This document shows positions 56,421 to 64,000 of a stretch of DNA of 64,000 bases, one piece after another. The notes under the pieces were generated by a model. The model saw only the letters and a list, made by a program, of their open reading frames with translations, searched no databases and had not been told where the DNA came from. The position numbers and the translations under genes are program-made. This DNA is from Melastoma dodecandrum (lineage: Eukaryota; Streptophyta; Magnoliopsida; Myrtales; Melastomataceae): positions 2,852,001-2,916,000 of the forward strand of contig JARUPY010000398.1 in NCBI GenBank assembly GCA_029817715.1, in the 5' to 3' direction. The number at the start of each line of letters is the position of its first letter. The first letter of the stretch is position 1.

Positions 56421-57849
56421 TGCGCAAGGTTTCGCTCGTTCTGTTCGGTGCGGCGCTCGGCGCATCCGCCGTCACCCTCGGCACGCAGCCACACATCCTT
56501 TCGGGCGCGAACGCGGCGGCTTCCGACACCTACCGCAGCCTCAACCTGTTTGGCGACGTGTTCGAGAAAATCCGCACCGACTACGTCGAGAAGCCCGATG
56601 ACCAGAAGCTGATCGAGGCCGCCATCAACGGCATGCTCACCTCGCTCGATCCGCACTCGTCCTACATGGACGCCAAGAGCTTCCGCGACATGCAGGTGCA
56701 GACGCGCGGCGAGTTCGGCGGCCTCGGCATCGAGGTCACGCAGGACGGCGACTCATCAAGGTGGTGACGCCCATCGACGACACGCCGGCCTCGAAGGCGG
56801 GCGTGCTCTCCGGCGACATCATTGCCGCGATCGACGGCGAGCAGGTGTCCGGCCTGTCGCTGAACCAGGCCGTCGACAAGATGCGCGGTGCGGTCAACAC
56901 CACGGTCAAGCTGAAGCTGTTGCGCGGCCCGAAGAAGGACGTGAAGGAGGTGACGCTGACGCGCGCCGTCATCACGATCAAGTCGGTCCGCAACAAGATC
57001 GAGGGCGACGACATCGGCTACATCCGCATCACCCAGTTCAACGAGCAGACGTTCGATGGGGTGAAGGAGGCGATCGACAAGTTCCGCAAGGACATCCCGG
57101 CCGACAAGTTCAAGGGCTACATCCTCGACCTGCGCAACAACCCGGGCGGCCTGCTCGACCAGTCGATCGCGGTGTCGAACGCGTTCATCGACCACGGCGA
57201 GATCGTGTCGACCCGGGGTCGCAATGCCGACGAGACGCAGCGCTATAACGCGCGGCCCGGCGACCTCTCGCGCGGCAAGCCGCTCGTCGTGCTGATCAAC
57301 GGCGGCTCGGCCTCGGCGTCGGAGATCGTGGCGGGCGCGTTGCAGGACCACAAGCGCGGCACGATCCTCGGCACGCGGTCCTTCGGCAAGGGCTCTGTGC
57401 AGACGATCATCCCGCTCGGCCAGTCGAACGGCGCCATCCGGCTCACCACAGCGCGCTACTACACGCCGTCTGGCCGTTCGATCCAGGCCAAGGGCATCGA
57501 GCCGGATGTGATCGTGACGGAGAACGTCCCCACCGATCTGAAGGGCAAGGACGACACGATGGGCGAGGCCTCGCTGAAGGGCCATCTCACTCAGACGGGT
57601 CCGGAGGAGCACGGCTCCTCGGCCTACGTGCCGACCGATCCGGCCAAGGACACGCAGTTGATCGCTGCCGAGGATCTGCTGCGCGGCATCAAGCGCGCCG
57701 CAAACTCGACGCCGGACAACCCGACGCCGAAGGCGCCGATTCCCGCCGGCGCGCCGACCACCGATGTGAAGCCGGGCACGCCGGCGCCAACCGCGCCGAC
57801 GACGGGCGGTACGCCGCCCAAGGCGCCGCCGGCCGAGATCCACCGCTAA
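56420..57849 (+). pseudogene. ctpA: Carboxy-terminal processing protease CtpA, one-base frameshift
   Basis: S41 serine protease that trims periplasmic proteins; normally about 440-480 residues. The N-terminal part reads MRKVSLVLFGAALG through GEFGGLGIEVTQDGD. The frame then breaks at about 56752, and the PDZ domain and catalytic part continue in the next frame from DDTPASKAGVLSGDIIAAID onward to a Pro-rich tail. The catalytic serine region NGGSASASEIVAGAL and GKGSVQ are intact. The break fits loss of one C. Sequencing error or recent pseudogene. Confidence 0.85.
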
Positions 57850-57966
57850 GCGCGGGTCCGGGACAAAACGGGCGCGGCGCATTCAGCCTCGGTCAAGGCA
57901 GCGGTATAGACTGGAAGGCCGGTCCGCCCCGTGATTCGTGGCGCGCGGACCGGCAGGAACGCCGGC

Positions 57967-59103
57967 ATGGATTGGAACGAACCGCTGGGCATGACGCCGC
58001 CGCCGAGGCCGCGGCATCGCACGGGCTTGATCGCCGGCGGGGCGGCTGCCGCGCTGCTGGCCGGCGGCCTGGCGCTCTTTCTCGCGACGGCCGACCCGCA
58101 TGGCGGCGATCCCTACGTCACCGTGCAGATCCCGCCGTTCACGCCGAAGCCGATCCCGGTGGCCGGCATCGATCCGGCGCCGACCGGCTCTCTGGCGCCG
58201 CTGCCGTCCCAGAGCGACATCGAGGGCGGCGTCCACGTCGTGCGCGGGCGCAGCGACATGGCGCCCCGCCCGGCCGAAGCCTCGTCCGGCCCGCTCGTGA
58301 TCGATGTGGCGCGCGCGATCGACGAGCAGGATCGCAAGCACGGCGCGTCCGTCTTCAAGTCGGTGACGCCGTCCGCGTCCGGCGCGGCACCGGCCGCGGT
58401 GCCTTCGGCCGCCGCGGCGCCGCGGGTCGCCATTTTCGTGTCCGGTATGGGCCTCAGCGCCGCCAGCACGCATACGGCGACGGCGACGATGCCGGCCGCC
58501 GTCGATTTCGCGTTCGTGCCGTTCGGCGAGGGGACCTCGGCCGAGGTGCAGGCGGCGAAGGCGAAGGGCCACGAGATCCTGCTGCAAGTGCCGATGGAGA
58601 GTGGCACCGGCCAGCGGCTCGGTCCGCATTCGCTGCGCGCGGGTGAGCCGGTCGCCGACGTCCAGGCCGACGTCGCCTGGGCGGCGGAGCGCTTCGCGGG
58701 CTATGCGGGCGTCGTCAACCTGCTCGGGGCCGCCGTGACCGCCGACACAGGCGTGATGCAGGCGATGCTGAAGAGCCTCGCCGGCAAGGGCCTGTTCTAC
58801 CTCGACGACGGCACGTCGCGCCGCAGTCTCGCCGCCGCGTTGGGCCCGGCTGCGGGCGTGCCGGTCGTGACGGCAGACGTCGTTCTCGACGCGACGAGCG
58901 ATCCGCAGATCGTCAAAGCCAATCTCGATCGCCTCGTCGTGCTCGCCCGGCAGAAGGGCACCGCGATCGGCATGGCGAGCGGCCTGCCCGAGCATCTCGC
59001 GACGATCGCGCGATATGCCGACGGCCTCAAGGATCAGGGCGTGACGCTCGTGCCGGTCGGCGCGCTCGTCCCCGCGCAGGCCAACGTCGCGGCCGCGCGA
59101 TGA
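57967..59103 (+). CDS. Divergent polysaccharide deacetylase family protein
   Basis: A 378-residue protein with one N-terminal membrane helix ([20 protein letters not shown]), a Pro/Ala-rich linker and a C-terminal divergent polysaccharide deacetylase (YibQ-type) domain. The motif region reads [11 protein letters not shown] where other members have an Asp pair, and [16 protein letters not shown] replaces the N-terminal metal-binding segment. It is probably catalytically altered. ATG at 57967 is preferred over GTG at 57931. Its stop overlaps the start of rppH. Confidence 0.85.
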   Translation: MDWNEPLGMTPPPRPRHRTGLIAGGAAAALLAGGLALFLATADPHGGDPYVTVQIPPFTPKPIPVAGIDPAPTGSLAPLPSQSDIEGGVHVVRGRSDMAPRPAEASSGPLVIDVARAIDEQDRKHGASVFKSVTPSASGAAPAAVPSAAAAPRVAIFVSGMGLSAASTHTATATMPAAVDFAFVPFGEGTSAEVQAAKAKGHEILLQVPMESGTGQRLGPHSLRAGEPVADVQADVAWAAERFAGYAGVVNLLGAAVTADTGVMQAMLKSLAGKGLFYLDDGTSRRSLAAALGPAAGVPVVTADVVLDATSDPQIVKANLDRLVVLARQKGTAIGMASGLPEHLATIARYADGLKDQGVTLVPVGALVPAQANVAAAR

Positions 59104-59609
59104 ACCAGATGTCCGGGTCCTATCGTCCGTGCGTCGGAATCATGCTGCTCAACGATGCGGGACGCGTCTTCATCGGCCAGCGGCGGGCGAAGCGCGTCGC
59201 CGACGCGCTCGGCGCGACGCACCTGTGGCAGATGCCGCAGGGCGGCATCGACCCCGGCGAAGATCCGTATCAGGCGGCCCTGCGCGAGCTGGCGGAGGAG
59301 ACGAGCATCCGCTCGGTCGAGCTACTGGCCGAGGCGCCCGAATGGTACACCTACGACCTGCCCGTCGATGCCTCGAAGAAGGCGTGGCGCGGGCGTTATC
59401 AGGGCCAACGGCAGAAATGGTTCGCCCTGCGCTTCGTCGGGCAGGAGGCGGAGATCAACGTCGCCGCGCCGCTCGGCGGGTTCAAGCCGGAATTCGAGGC
59501 TTGGCGCTGGGCGCGCATGGACGAGCTGCCGGAGCTGATCATCCCCTTCAAGCGCCCGGTCTACGAGAAGGTCGTCGCCGCCTTCGCGCGGTTCGCCGGC
59601 GCGAACTGA
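59100..59609 (+). CDS. rppH: RNA pyrophosphohydrolase
   Basis: Nudix hydrolase of 169 residues that removes pyrophosphate from the 5' end of mRNA. The Nudix box [21 protein letters not shown] is intact; the family start [23 protein letters not shown] and the WQMPQ lead-in are typical. Translationally coupled to the preceding gene (ATGA). Confidence 0.95.
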   Translation: MNQMSGSYRPCVGIMLLNDAGRVFIGQRRAKRVADALGATHLWQMPQGGIDPGEDPYQAALRELAEETSIRSVELLAEAPEWYTYDLPVDASKKAWRGRYQGQRQKWFALRFVGQEAEINVAAPLGGFKPEFEAWRWARMDELPELIIPFKRPVYEKVVAAFARFAGAN

Positions 59610-59636
59610 CCCGCTTCGGGCGAGCGCGAGCGCGGC

Positions 59637-60695
59637 TCAGGCCTTGCCGTGGTGCGCCGCCTCGGCGTTGGCGTCGAGCGGCCAGCGCGGGCGGGCCGCG
59701 AAGGTCATGTCGTCGGTGAGGCCGAGCGCGAGGCGCTCGATCCCGGCCCACGCCACCATCGCGCCGTTGTCCGTGCAGAGCTTGGGCGGCGGGATGACGA
59801 GGCGCACCCCGGCCTCGCCGCAATAGCGCGCCATGGCGCGCCGGATGGCATCGTTGGCGGCGACACCGCCGGCCGCGACGATCGTCTCGCACGGCCCGAC
59901 GCGGTCGCGGAAGACGCGGGTCGCGATGCGCAGACGATCGACGATCGTATCGACGACGGCGGCCTGGAACGAGGCGCAGAGATCGTTCACGTCCGTCGCG
60001 GTCAGCGGCTTGATCTTCTCCGCCTCGAGCCGCACCGCGGTCTTGAGCCCCGAAAGCGAGAAATCCGGCTTCGGGCGGCCAAGCATGGGGCGCGGCAGCG
60101 TGAAGCGTTCCGGATCGCCTTCGTTGGCGTGGCGCTCGACCAGCGGGCCGCCCGGGTAGGGCAGCCCCAGCAGCTTGGCGACCTTGTCGAAGGCCTCCCC
60201 GACGGCGTCATCCACCGTCGAGCCGAGCCGCATATAATCGCCGACGCCCTTGACCGCGAGGAGCTGCGTGTGGCCGCCCGAGACGAGCAGCAGGAGATAA
60301 GGGAAGGCGACACCGTCGGTGAGGCGCGGCGTGAGCGCATGCGCCTCGAGGTGATTGACGGCGATGAAGGGCTTGCGCAGCGCGAGCGCCAGCGCCTTGG
60401 CGGCAGTGACGCCGACGATGACGCCGCCGATGAGACCCGGACCGCCTGAGGCCGCGACGCCGTCGATCTGATGGATCGCCATCTCGGCCTTGACGATGGC
60501 GCGCTCGATCAGCCGATCCAGCACCTCGACATGCGCGCGCGCGGCGATCTCCGGCACGACGCCGCCGTAGGCCGCGTGCTGCGCGATCTGGCTCATCACC
60601 TCGTTGGCGAGGATCGCGGCCGTCCCGTCCGGCCGACGCTCGACGACCGCCGCGGCCGTCTCGTCGCAGGTCGTCTCGATCCCCAGAACGCGCAT
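59637..60695 (-). CDS. tsaD: tRNA N6-adenosine threonylcarbamoyltransferase TsaD
   Basis: Transfers the threonylcarbamoyl group in t6A37 tRNA modification; 352 residues, normal length. Metal motif HLEAH (H115, H119), GGHTQL and the C-terminal AAGGVAAND. Convergent with rppH and the upstream gene of the cfa pair on this strand. Confidence 0.97.
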   Translation of the reverse strand: MRVLGIETTCDETAAAVVERRPDGTAAILANEVMSQIAQHAAYGGVVPEIAARAHVEVLDRLIERAIVKAEMAIHQIDGVAASGGPGLIGGVIVGVTAAKALALALRKPFIAVNHLEAHALTPRLTDGVAFPYLLLLVSGGHTQLLAVKGVGDYMRLGSTVDDAVGEAFDKVAKLLGLPYPGGPLVERHANEGDPERFTLPRPMLGRPKPDFSLSGLKTAVRLEAEKIKPLTATDVNDLCASFQAAVVDTIVDRLRIATRVFRDRVGPCETIVAAGGVAANDAIRRAMARYCGEAGVRLVIPPPKLCTDNGAMVAWAGIERLALGLTDDMTFAARPRWPLDANAEAAHHGKA

Positions 60696-60725
60696 CGGGC
60701 CTCCGTTTTCGATGGCGAGAGCATC

Positions 60726-61973
60726 CTATTCGCCCGCGGCGCGCAAGGCCGTCGGCGGGTTTTCGCGCCGCCGCAGTTCGTCTTCCACGGCCGCCATGTA
60801 GCCGCGGGTCGTCGGTAGCGCCTCCTGGCGCTTGGCGAGCTGGATCTGGAAGTTGACCTCGCGCTCGATGCGGAAGGCGGCTTCCGCACCGCAAAGATAC
60901 AGGTCCCACATCCGGCAGAAGCGCTCGTCGAAGAGCGCGCGGATTTTCTCCCGGTTGCGCGCAAAATTGGCGCGCCAGGCACGGATCGTCTCGGCGTAAT
61001 GCAGCCGCAGGACCTCGATGTCGGTGACCACGAGCCCGGAGGCCTCGATGGCCGGCGTCAGCTCGCTGAGCGAGGGCACGTATCCGCCGGGGAAGATGTA
61101 TCTCAGAACCCACTCGTTCGTGGCCATCGGCCCCAGCGACTGGCCGATCGTGTGGATCAGCGCGACGCCGTCGTCGGCGAGCAGCGACGCGACCTTGCGG
61201 AAGAAAGCATCGTAGCCGCCGCGCCCGACATGCTCGAGCATGCCGACGGAGACGATGCGATCGTAGGGCCCCTGCGTCGTGCGATAATCCTCGAGCGCGA
61301 AGGTGACGTCGTGCCGCCCCTGCGCCGCCGCGCGGGCCTGCGCCCGCTCGAGCTGGCGCTCCGAAAGCGTGATGCCGCGGACCGCGACGCCGCAGGTCTC
61401 GGCAAGGTAGAGCGCGAGGCCGCCCCAGCCGCAGCCGATGTCGAGCACGCGATGGCCGGGCTCGAGCGCCAGCTTGGCGGCGATGTGCCGCTTCTTCGCC
61501 AGCTGCGCCTCGGCGAGCGTCGCGTCCGGGTGCTCGAAATAGGCGCAGGAATATTGCAGGTCCGGATCGAGGAAGAGCTCGTAGAGGCCGCCGTCGAGAT
61601 CATAGTGGTGGGCGACGTTGCGTGCCGCGCCAGCGAAACCCGCGGCGCGCTTGAAGCGCCCGAGGTGAAAGCGCGCGTCGTCGATGAACCGCATCCAGTT
61701 CATGCGGTCCGCCTGGATGAAGTTCGTCGAGCCGAAGGCCGCGACGTCGTAGAGCGTACCCTGCTCGATCGTGATGCGGCCGTCGACATAGAGCTCGCCG
61801 AAGCGCAGCGCGGGATTGGCGACGAGCGCGTAGAAGGCGGCCCGATCCTTGATCCGCACGACGAGGGGCGGTCCGCTGCCGTCGCCGCAGGTCAGAGGTC
61901 CGTCCGGCGTCTCGACCGTCAGATTGCCTTGCCGAAAGATGCTTTGGAAGACGCGCTCGAAGACCGCTTTCAT
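60726..61973 (-). CDS. cfa: Cyclopropane-fatty-acyl-phospholipid synthase
   Basis: SAM-dependent enzyme of 415 residues that adds a methylene bridge to unsaturated acyl chains. SAM site VLDIGCGWGGLALYLAE; VTLSERQLE-like GITLSERQLERAQ; VSVGMLEHVGRGGYDAFF; HTIGQSLGP. ATG at 61973 starts the family-like MKAVFERVFQSIF; the frame extends upstream without protein-like character. Confidence 0.95.
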   Translation of the reverse strand: MKAVFERVFQSIFRQGNLTVETPDGPLTCGDGSGPPLVVRIKDRAAFYALVANPALRFGELYVDGRITIEQGTLYDVAAFGSTNFIQADRMNWMRFIDDARFHLGRFKRAAGFAGAARNVAHHYDLDGGLYELFLDPDLQYSCAYFEHPDATLAEAQLAKKRHIAAKLALEPGHRVLDIGCGWGGLALYLAETCGVAVRGITLSERQLERAQARAAAQGRHDVTFALEDYRTTQGPYDRIVSVGMLEHVGRGGYDAFFRKVASLLADDGVALIHTIGQSLGPMATNEWVLRYIFPGGYVPSLSELTPAIEASGLVVTDIEVLRLHYAETIRAWRANFARNREKIRALFDERFCRMWDLYLCGAEAAFRIEREVNFQIQLAKRQEALPTTRGYMAAVEDELRRRENPPTALRAAGE

Positions 61974-62092
61974 CGCCCTCGACCCAAACCCGTCCGTGCC
62001 GCGTGACGCGCCGCCGACCACGAGCTCGCCCGGCGGCTGGCGTCTTCCTTGCTTCCCGCCTGAACGAGAGCTGTCAACCGAAGTTCATGCGA

Positions 62093-63565
62093 ATGTCGGA
62101 AACGGTGACGACCCGCGACGCGGTGCAAAGCGAGCTGCCCGAGCCCGACGCGGAGCCGCGGCCGCGCCGTGCCTTCGACTACGACATGATCGTCATCGGC
62201 AGCGGCCCGTCCGGGCGCCGCGCCGCGATCCAGAGCGCCAAGCTCGGCAAGAGCGTTCTCGTCATCGACAAGGGGCGACGCGTCGGCGGCGTCTCGGTCC
62301 ATACCGGCACCATCCCCTCGAAGACGCTGCGCGAGACCGTGCTGAACCTGTCGGGCTGGCGCGAGCGCGGCTTCTATGGCCGCAACTATCGCGTCAAGCA
62401 GGAGATCGAGGCCGAGGACCTGATGGTTCGCATGGCCAAGACGCTCGACCACGAGGTCGAGGTCCTCGAGCATCAATTCAGCCGCAACGGCGTCAAGACG
62501 GCGCGCGGCGAGGCCCGTTTCGTCGGCCTGCACGAGGTCGAGATCAAGAACGACCGCAACGAGGTGCGCACGGTCTCCGGGGCGACGATCCTGATCGCCT
62601 GCGGCACGCGGCCGTTTCGGCCCGACCATGTGCCCTTCAACGGCACGACGGTGCTCGATTCCGACGAGATCGTCGATCTGCAGCGCCTGCCGCGCAGCCT
62701 CGCGGTCGTCGGCGCCGGCGTCATCGGCGTCGAATATGCCACGATCTTTTCCGCGCTGGACGTCGCGGTGACGCTGATCGAGCCGCGCGGCAGTTTCCTC
62801 GATTTCGTCGACAAGGAGCTGATCGAGGAGCTCGTGCACGACATGCGCGACCGCAAGCTGCGGCTCCGCCTCGGCTCGGCCATCGCGGAGATCTCGGCCG
62901 AGCCGGACGAGCAGCCGAAGGTCCGGCTCGCCAACGGCCAGGTCGTCGCGACCGATATGCTGCTCTATGCGGCGGGCCGCGTCGGCGCGACGGACGATCT
63001 GAACCTCTCCGTCTGCGGCATCGCGACGGATGCGCGAGGCCGGATCACGGTGACGGCGCAGACGCTGCAGACCTCGGCGCCGCACATCTACGCCGCCGGG
63101 GACGTGATCGGCTTCCCGAGTCTCGCCTCGACCTCGATGGAGCAGGGACGTCTTGCCGCCTGCCACGCCTTCGGCCTCACGCCGCGCACCGTGCCCGAGA
63201 GCTTTCCCTACGGGATCTATTCGGTGCCCGAGATTTCCACCGTCGGCATGCCGGAGGAAGAGGTCCGCAAAAAGAACATCCCCTACGAATGCGGCATCGC
63301 GCGCTTCCGCGAAACCTCGCGCGGCCAGATCATGGGCCTGCGCTCCGGCATGATGAAGCTGATCTTCTCGATGGAGACGCGGCGCCTCCTCGGCGTCCAC
63401 ATCATCGGCGAAGGCGCGACCGAACTCATCCACATCGGGCAGGCCGTGCTGAACCTGCACGGCACGATCGACTTCTTCATCGAGAACACGTTCAACTACC
63501 CGACACTCGCCGAGGCCTACAAGATCGCCGCTCTCGACGCCTGGAACCGGATGCCGCGGCACTAG
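62093..63565 (+). CDS. sthA: Soluble pyridine nucleotide transhydrogenase SthA
   Basis: Energy-independent NAD(P)(+) transhydrogenase, 490 residues, an FAD pyridine-nucleotide disulfide oxidoreductase. FAD site VIGSGPSGRRAAIQSAKLG; HTGTIPSKTLRETVL, which lacks the redox cysteine pair as SthA does; NAD site AVVGAGVIGVEYATIF; YAAGDVIGFPSLAS; dimer domain to the end. ATG at 62093 or 62087. Confidence 0.95.
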   Translation: MSETVTTRDAVQSELPEPDAEPRPRRAFDYDMIVIGSGPSGRRAAIQSAKLGKSVLVIDKGRRVGGVSVHTGTIPSKTLRETVLNLSGWRERGFYGRNYRVKQEIEAEDLMVRMAKTLDHEVEVLEHQFSRNGVKTARGEARFVGLHEVEIKNDRNEVRTVSGATILIACGTRPFRPDHVPFNGTTVLDSDEIVDLQRLPRSLAVVGAGVIGVEYATIFSALDVAVTLIEPRGSFLDFVDKELIEELVHDMRDRKLRLRLGSAIAEISAEPDEQPKVRLANGQVVATDMLLYAAGRVGATDDLNLSVCGIATDARGRITVTAQTLQTSAPHIYAAGDVIGFPSLASTSMEQGRLAACHAFGLTPRTVPESFPYGIYSVPEISTVGMPEEEVRKKNIPYECGIARFRETSRGQIMGLRSGMMKLIFSMETRRLLGVHIIGEGATELIHIGQAVLNLHGTIDFFIENTFNYPTLAEAYKIAALDAWNRMPRH

Positions 63566-63634
63566 CCGATCGCGCCGGGCCGCCGCGAATGGCCGGGGCG
63601 AGCCCGGCCATGGCGGGTGTCGAAGACCCGGCCT

Positions 63635-64000
63635 CTACAGCGTCGGCGCGCGCCAGATTTCGTCGGCATATTCGCGGATCGTGCGATCGGAGGAGAACCA
63701 GCCCATGTTGGCGATGTTCGTCACGCGCGCGGCAGCCCAGGCCTTCGTGTCGACCCAGGTCTGCTCGACCTCGCGCTGCTTGCGCCAGTAGGATTCGAAG
63801 TCGGCCGCCACCATGAACGTGTCGTAGCCGAGCACGGCATCGACGAGCGAATGGTAGCGCGAGCGATCGTCCGGCGAGAACAGGCCGTCGTAGATCGCAT
63901 CCAGCGTATCCTTGAGCCAGAACGAGTTGATCAGCGCATCGCGGCCGCGGAACCCGTCGCGCCGCTTCTGCTCGACCTCGTCCGTCAGCATGCCGAAGAT
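63635..64000 (-). CDS. glgP: Glycogen/alpha-glucan phosphorylase, C-terminal end
   Basis: The right edge cuts this gene; the visible part is the last 121 residues. Typical C-terminus of glycogen phosphorylase: IFGMLTDEVEQKRRDG, DAIYDGLFSP, FMVAADFESYWRKQREVEQ, NMGWFSSDRTIREYADEIW. It frees glucose-1-phosphate from glycogen. The pyridoxal-phosphate lysine lies outside the window. Confidence 0.95.
   Translation of the reverse strand: MFGMLTDEVEQKRRDGFRGRDALINSFWLKDTLDAIYDGLFSPDDRSRYHSLVDAVLGYDTFMVAADFESYWRKQREVEQTWVDTKAWAAARVTNIANMGWFSSDRTIREYADEIWRAPTL

Overview
The window is high-GC chromosomal DNA from an alphaproteobacterium, most likely of the Hyphomicrobiales (Rhizobiales). This rests on protein character and gene order, not on a marker gene. 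Recognisable blocks are rlmH-envC-ctpA-divergent polysaccharide deacetylase-rppH, Tim44/TimA-like gene-mltA-smr, comF next to grxC and a DUF1178 gene, and trxB followed by a LysR gene. Nearly all genes share one strong GC-third-position style. The exception is 48707-50017, which is visibly AT-rich.

Layout. 1-9094: a tripartite RND efflux system (outer-membrane factor cut by the left edge, adaptor, two inner-membrane RND pumps), with a palindromic repeat between the two pump genes. 9114-18320: housekeeping and small-metabolism genes (SGNH hydrolase, SIMPL protein, methyltransferases, a shortened comF, glutaredoxin, DUF1178, pyrF, VOC protein, glycolate oxidase subunits glcE and glcF). 18478-21572: tRNA-Arg(ACG) followed by three overlapping TadE/TadG-like genes. 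21599-24678: DUF983 gene, LysR regulator, Tat-exported bicupin, tRNA-Gln(CTG). 24802-32802: FDxxWY-repeat protein, rho, leuD, smr, mltA, Tim44/TimA-like gene, fxsA, an esterase and an AlkA-type glycosylase. 32933-42608: gluQ, a YbjN gene, an AtoE-type transporter, a cupin, uppP, xthA, an MFS exporter, a spermidine-synthase-like gene, a DUF6134 gene and small unknown genes. 43159-48689: DUF992 gene, trxB, a LysR gene, a metallophosphoesterase that appears to start at CTG, and a TPP riboswitch upstream of thiC. 48707-50017: the AT-rich gene with an HEITH motif. 50374-54494: a repeat-rich stretch with a frameshifted GST gene, a lipoprotein, a PCP_red-domain protein, a sterol-desaturase-family gene and an intact GST. 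54505-64000: rlmH, envC, ctpA (frameshifted), a polysaccharide deacetylase-like gene, rppH, tsaD, cfa, sthA and the C-terminal end of glgP.

Functional themes. Envelope work dominates: multidrug export, murein hydrolysis and its control (mltA, envC, ctpA, uppP), cyclopropane lipids and pilus-like proteins. Redox and thiol proteins (grxC, trxB, GSTs, sthA) and nucleic-acid maintenance (xthA, AlkA-like, rho, tsaD, rppH, rlmH) make up most of the rest.

The most unusual feature is the AT-rich HExxH gene placed 17 bases after thiC, where it could be co-transcribed under the TPP riboswitch. Other points of note are a comF gene that has lost its central part, two one-base frameshifts (gst, ctpA), a nested palindrome inside one of two copies of an intergenic repeat, a low-complexity insertion in one RND pump, and a bicupin that lacks one metal ligand in each cupin.
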